Assembly: GCA_050184225.1 (NCBI GenBank)
Contig: JBFXAN010000123.1
Location: 1-19,398 of the forward strand
Length of the DNA: 19,398 bases
Source of the DNA: JBFXAN01 sp050184225
Lineage (GTDB): Bacteria; Chloroflexota; Dehalococcoidia; CAUJGQ01
Direction of reading: 5' to 3'
Of this stretch, positions 16,049 through 19,398 are shown in pieces. The translations under genes and the position numbers were made by a program. Every line of letters begins with the position of its first letter. Positions within the stretch are counted from its first letter, which is position 1. Below the pieces are notes generated by a model, which worked only from the letters and a program-made list of their open reading frames with translations, was not told the DNA's origin and did no database searches.

Positions 16049-17356
16049 ATGACATCGACCGACGGCTGGCGGGCGATCGTGGATGAGGCGGTCGGCCGTC
16101 TCCAGCAACTGCTGCGAATCGACACGACGAATCCCCCAGGGAACGAGGCGGCGGCAGCGGACTTCCTCGCGGGCATCCTCCGAGATGAAGGCTTCGAGCC
16201 GGTCATGGTCGAGGGCGCGCCCGGCCGTCCCTCCGTCATCGCCCGCTTTGCAGGACGCGGCGGGCGCGGCCCGTTGCTCTTGCAAGGCCACACCGATGTC
16301 GTGCCTGCCGACCCGTCCGAGTGGACCCGGCCGCCATTCTCCGGCGAGCTGGCCGGCGGCTGCGTCTGGGGCCGCGGCGCCCTGGACATGAAGGGGACGG
16401 TGATCATGCAGCTCACCGCCCTCGCCCTGGCAAAGCGGGCGGGAATGCGCCCTTCCGGCGACATCATCTTCTGCGCGGTGCCTGACGAAGAGGCCGGTGG
16501 CTTCCTCGGCGCCGGCTATCTGGTCGACGAACACCCCGAACTGGTCCGCGCTGAGGTGGCGCTGGGCGAGGTCGGTGGATTCACGCTGTTCGTCGGCGAT
16601 CGACGCTACTACCCGATTCAACTCACCGAGAAAGTCGGCTGCCGGGTCGACATCACCGTCCGCGGCCCCTCCGGTCATGGCTCGCAACCGATCCGCGATG
16701 GCGCGATGGCAAAAGCCGGACGAATCCTTTCGCAACTCACCGGCCACCGGCTGCCGTTCCATCCCACACCCGTCGCCGTGACGTTTGTCCGGGCGCTCGC
16801 CGATGGTGAGCCGGCGTTGCTCGGCCTGCTCGACCCGCAACGGATCGATGGTGTCCTGGCCGAGCTTGGCCCGCGGGCGCGCATGTTTGAGGCGATCCTC
16901 CATAACACGGCCACGCCGACGATCATCCACGGCGGGTCGAAAAGCAACGTCATCCCCGGCAGCGTCACCATCCAGCTTGATGGCCGGCTCCTGCCTGGTC
17001 AGGCCGTTGAAGACTACATCGCGGAGGTGCGCGCTCTTGTCGGTGACGATGCGGAGATCAGCTATCGCCGCCTGCCCTCACACACCGCCGCACCCCTGGA
17101 CGGCCTGTATCAACAACTCGCCGGTGTGATCGAGGAGATCGACCCCGGCGCTACCGCCGTGCCGTACCTGCTCCCGGCCGTCACCGACGCACGGCACTTT
17201 GCCCGGCTGGGAACCCCTACCTACGGCTTCGCGCCCGTACGGCTCACTCCAGACATGCCGTTCTGGGAGCTGTTCCATGGCGCGGACGAGCGCATTCCGG
17301 TTGATGGCCTCGAATTCGGCATACGCGCGCTCCTCCGCGTGCTCGAACAGTACTAA
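16049..17356 (+). CDS. M20-family zinc metallopeptidase/deacylase
   Basis: A 435-residue enzyme of the ArgE/DapE/ACY1/CPG2 group, which removes an acyl or amino-acid group from a small amide or peptide. Metal and catalytic residues are in place: His81 and Asp83 in GHTDVVP, Asp113 in RGALDMKG, Glu147-Glu148 in PDEEAGG, Glu174 in LGEVGG (the usual acidic ligand position), and His410 in LFHGADERIP. The dimerisation domain begins near GPSGHGSQP (207-214). Length is full. The exact substrate is not clear, and argE is not claimed despite an argC 11 kb away. The ribosome site (cgggg) is moderate. It may be in one transcript with the two genes that follow. Confidence 0.93.
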   Translation: MTSTDGWRAIVDEAVGRLQQLLRIDTTNPPGNEAAAADFLAGILRDEGFEPVMVEGAPGRPSVIARFAGRGGRGPLLLQGHTDVVPADPSEWTRPPFSGELAGGCVWGRGALDMKGTVIMQLTALALAKRAGMRPSGDIIFCAVPDEEAGGFLGAGYLVDEHPELVRAEVALGEVGGFTLFVGDRRYYPIQLTEKVGCRVDITVRGPSGHGSQPIRDGAMAKAGRILSQLTGHRLPFHPTPVAVTFVRALADGEPALLGLLDPQRIDGVLAELGPRARMFEAILHNTATPTIIHGGSKSNVIPGSVTIQLDGRLLPGQAVEDYIAEVRALVGDDAEISYRRLPSHTAAPLDGLYQQLAGVIEEIDPGATAVPYLLPAVTDARHFARLGTPTYGFAPVRLTPDMPFWELFHGADERIPVDGLEFGIRALLRVLEQY

Positions 17357-17391
17357 CCGCCGTGATGCGTGCGACCATGGAATAAAGCGAT

Positions 17392-17934
17392 ATGGAAGAT
17401 CCCACACGCAGCAACCTCGAACGCAAGACCCCCCTTAATGACGTTCGTCGGGCCGAGGCGGCGCTGCGCGCGCTCGGCGCCACCGATGCCGGCATCCTGG
17501 TCCAGCGCGACACGTACTTTCGTGTTGCCACGGGGAGGCTCAAGCTCCGCGAGATGCCCGAACGGGCCGAGCTAATCGCGTACGACCGGGACGAATCCAG
17601 CACCGAGATGCTCAGCCGTTACACAGTGACGCCGGTCGATCAGCCTTCGGCGACGCGGGAGGCGCTGGCAGCGCACTATGGTATCCGCGGCGTCGTCGAG
17701 AAGTCGCGTTCACTCTGGCTCTACAAGAACGGGCGCATTCACCTGGACCATGTCGGCGGGCTTGGCGCCTTCCTTGAGATTGAAGTGGTCGATCCACGCA
17801 CACCCGCCGAGGGCCGGGCGCTGATGAACGAATTGGTGGTCGCCCTGTCACTCGATCTGGGGAGCGCGGTCCAGGCGTCGTACATCGATCTGTTGGAGGC
17901 GTTGGAGCGGCCCTCACCCCATTTCCCACATTGA
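17392..17934 (+). CDS. CYTH-domain protein (CyaB/triphosphate tunnel family)
   Basis: A 180-residue member of the CYTH superfamily, which includes class IV adenylate cyclases and inorganic or thiamine triphosphatases. The start motif is NLERK (8-12), the NxExK form seen in CyaB-like members. QRDTYFRV...GRLKLRE (38-54), AELIAYDR (59-66), SRY (75-77), and VEKSRSLWLYKNGRIHLD through LGAFLEIEVV carry the Arg/Lys and Glu residues that line the tunnel. The catalysed reaction cannot be fixed from the sequence. The start has only a weak ribosome site. It begins 35 bases after the M20 gene and ends 80 bases before the chosen start of the hydrolase gene. Confidence 0.88.
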   Translation: MEDPTRSNLERKTPLNDVRRAEAALRALGATDAGILVQRDTYFRVATGRLKLREMPERAELIAYDRDESSTEMLSRYTVTPVDQPSATREALAAHYGIRGVVEKSRSLWLYKNGRIHLDHVGGLGAFLEIEVVDPRTPAEGRALMNELVVALSLDLGSAVQASYIDLLEALERPSPHFPH

Positions 17935-17999
17935 CGATCGCGTTTCGTCGATATCACGCTACGATGTTCGGGATCGGAGATGCCGATCGAGGGAGATGC

Positions 18000-18005
18000 G
18001 GAGGG
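18000..18005 (+). promoter_or_regulatory. Ribosome binding site deciding the hydrolase start
   Basis: GGAGGG lies 9 bases before ATG 18015. It favours this start over a TTG at 17931 that would overlap the CYTH gene and add 28 residues unlike the family. Confidence 0.7.
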
Positions 18006-18014
18006 ACCGACGAT

Positions 18015-19391
18015 ATGGCTGCACCCAGTAGGGCGATCCAGGCGGACGAGGTCAACGTCGTCGTTCGGGAAGCGATGGACCGATGGTCGGTTCCTGGTGT
18101 CGCCCTTGGCATTCTCCAGCGAGGCGAGATCGAAGTGTTCGCTCAGGGCGTCGCCAATCGAGAAACCGGACAACTGGTTACGCCGGCGACGCTCTTTCAG
18201 GTCGGCTCAATCAGCAAGGTGTTTACTGCCACACTGGTGATGCAACTCGTCGATCAGGGTCTTGTCAACCTGGACGTGCCGATCAACGCCTATCTCCCGT
18301 CGATCAGACTTGCAGATGCCTCAGCGGCGGGTGCAGTCACGCTTCGCCACCTCCTCACCCATACCGCCGGTTTCTACGGCGATCGGTTCGACGACTTCGG
18401 CTACGGCGACGACGCCCTCAGCCGGTCGATCGCCGGCTTCGATACCCTGCGCCAATACACGCCCCCTGGTGAGCTCTGGGCCTACTGCAACACCGGCTTT
18501 CAGCTTGCCGGCGCCGTGATTGAATCGGTCCTCGCCACCACGTTCGAGGACGCGATGCGGCAACGCATCCTCGAACCGCTACATCTTGAGCACACCTTCT
18601 ACCACGCGCACGACGTGATCACCCGCCCCCATGCCGTCGGTCACAATACGACCCCACCGTCCGGCGACGAACGGCCGCCGCCTCCGTCCGTCGCCCGCGA
18701 ATGGGGCCGCTCACGATGCCGGGCCGCGCAGGGTGGCATCACCTCGAACGTCGTTGATCTGCTCCGCTTTGCCGCCTTCCATCTGGGTGATGGCAGGGCG
18801 AACGATGTGCGTGTCCTTTCGACCGAGGCCCTGCTGGCGATGCAACAGCCGATCGTCGCGGCCGGCATGACACCGCATTGGGGCATCGGTTGGTCCGTCG
18901 ATGCAATCAATGGTATCGCCGTCATCGGTCACGGCGGCACCACGAACGGCTTTCAGGCGGGACTGACGCTGATACCTGAATACGGCGTCGCTTTCGCCTG
19001 TCTCACCAACAGCAACCTCGGCGCCGCCGCCATTCGCACGATCGGTGAGCGGTTGATGGAGCGGCTCATCGGCCTCCGTCGCACCGATCCGCCGCAGCTC
19101 TCGCTCCAGCCCGAGCAACTCGCTGTCTTCGCTGGCCGCTATGAGCGGCCCGACATCGTTACCACAATCTCGGCGTCGGACGATGGATTGCTGGTCGAAG
19201 TCCAGGGCAAGAACCCGATTACCAGGTCAGACATGACGATGCCGGCTCGTCGTGCTGTCCCGGTGGCCGAGCGTACCTTCCTCCTGATCGAGGGAGAGTC
19301 CGCCGGCTCGACCTTCGACTTCATCGTGGACGGTAGTGGGAGTCTCCGCTTCTTGCGCTACGGTGGCCGCCTCGCTGACCGTGTCGCATAG
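18015..19391 (+). CDS. Serine hydrolase of the beta-lactamase (class C-like) family
   Basis: A 458-residue penicillin-binding-fold hydrolase. The nucleophile motif is SxxK: Ser65-Ile-Ser-Lys68 in QVGSISKVF. The second motif is Tyr157-Cys-Asn159 where most have YSN or YAN. The third is HGGTTNGF (306-313), the KTG equivalent. VTLRHLLTHTAGF (108-120) is a family landmark. Residues about 360-458 form a C-terminal beta-rich domain like those on many class C-type esterases and peptidases. No signal peptide is seen from this start, so a cytoplasmic esterase or D-aminopeptidase-like role is likelier than antibiotic resistance. It runs to 7 bases before the window end. Confidence 0.92.
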   Translation: MAAPSRAIQADEVNVVVREAMDRWSVPGVALGILQRGEIEVFAQGVANRETGQLVTPATLFQVGSISKVFTATLVMQLVDQGLVNLDVPINAYLPSIRLADASAAGAVTLRHLLTHTAGFYGDRFDDFGYGDDALSRSIAGFDTLRQYTPPGELWAYCNTGFQLAGAVIESVLATTFEDAMRQRILEPLHLEHTFYHAHDVITRPHAVGHNTTPPSGDERPPPPSVAREWGRSRCRAAQGGITSNVVDLLRFAAFHLGDGRANDVRVLSTEALLAMQQPIVAAGMTPHWGIGWSVDAINGIAVIGHGGTTNGFQAGLTLIPEYGVAFACLTNSNLGAAAIRTIGERLMERLIGLRRTDPPQLSLQPEQLAVFAGRYERPDIVTTISASDDGLLVEVQGKNPITRSDMTMPARRAVPVAERTFLLIEGESAGSTFDFIVDGSGSLRFLRYGGRLADRVA

Positions 19392-19398
19392 GCACCGA

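Noticed and set aside
17392..17934. Damaged ExExK motif in the CYTH protein (NLERK)
   Set aside because: NxExK is the normal form in the CyaB-like subgroup, so this is not evidence of inactivity.
17931..18014. TTG start for the serine hydrolase overlapping the CYTH gene
   Set aside because: ATG 18015 has a much better ribosome site, and the extra 28 residues look neither like a signal peptide nor like the family N-terminus.

Overview
The window is GC-rich, densely coded bacterial chromosome with chromosomal-type genes on both strands. The gene content suggests a member of the Chloroflexota, possibly near Thermomicrobia/Sphaerobacter: a DsbA plus VKOR disulfide pair, a Pro/Ser/Thr-rich membrane Ser/Thr kinase with an extracellular sensor, a Uma2-type nuclease, an OFA-like MFS carrier, and dispersed palindromes with a GGGAGCGCGG core. 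This placement is inference from gene types and style, not from a marker gene. No rRNA, tRNA, transposase, integrase, phage gene or CRISPR array was seen.

Layout. 1-215 holds a near-perfect palindromic repeat. 216-1100 holds two divergent, unrecognised small genes. 1143-2353 is a two-gene disulfide-formation operon (DsbA-like plus VKOR-like, 4-base overlap) that ends in a strong GC hairpin. 2482-3027 encodes a surface-anchored protein. 3100-4832 pairs an acyl-CoA dehydrogenase with a Uma2-type nuclease. 4866-5927 is an argC without other arginine genes beside it. 6049-6234 is a 61-residue ORF with its own ribosome binding site, flanked by hairpin terminators. 6345-7880 is a TPP riboswitch whose last conserved strand is the Shine-Dalgarno sequence of a sodium:solute symporter gene, so this carrier is probably for thiamine or a precursor. 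7975-8064 is a 29-codon relic resembling the N-terminus of an enoyl-CoA hydratase. 8141-8896 is a DedA-family protein.

The second half contains a transmembrane Ser/Thr kinase (minus), a YggU/DUF167 protein (minus), a DUF4337-like membrane protein, an MFS carrier, and an S9 prolyl-oligopeptidase-like peptidase (minus, convergent with the carrier, 4 bases apart). A second copy of the dispersed palindrome follows, then a DinB-like protein, an M20 metallopeptidase, a CYTH/CyaB-like protein and a serine beta-lactamase-fold hydrolase that runs to the end of the window.

How the genes work together. Only a few groups look functionally linked: DsbA with VKOR (oxidation of exported cysteines and reoxidation through quinone), riboswitch with symporter (vitamin supply), and possibly the MFS carrier with the peptidases (nutrient uptake and peptide turnover). 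The rest reads as ordinary housekeeping and accessory genes. I found no convincing new multi-gene system. The most interesting points are the direct riboswitch control of the symporter start codon, the gene relic, the two palindromes, and the stand-alone 61-residue ORF.
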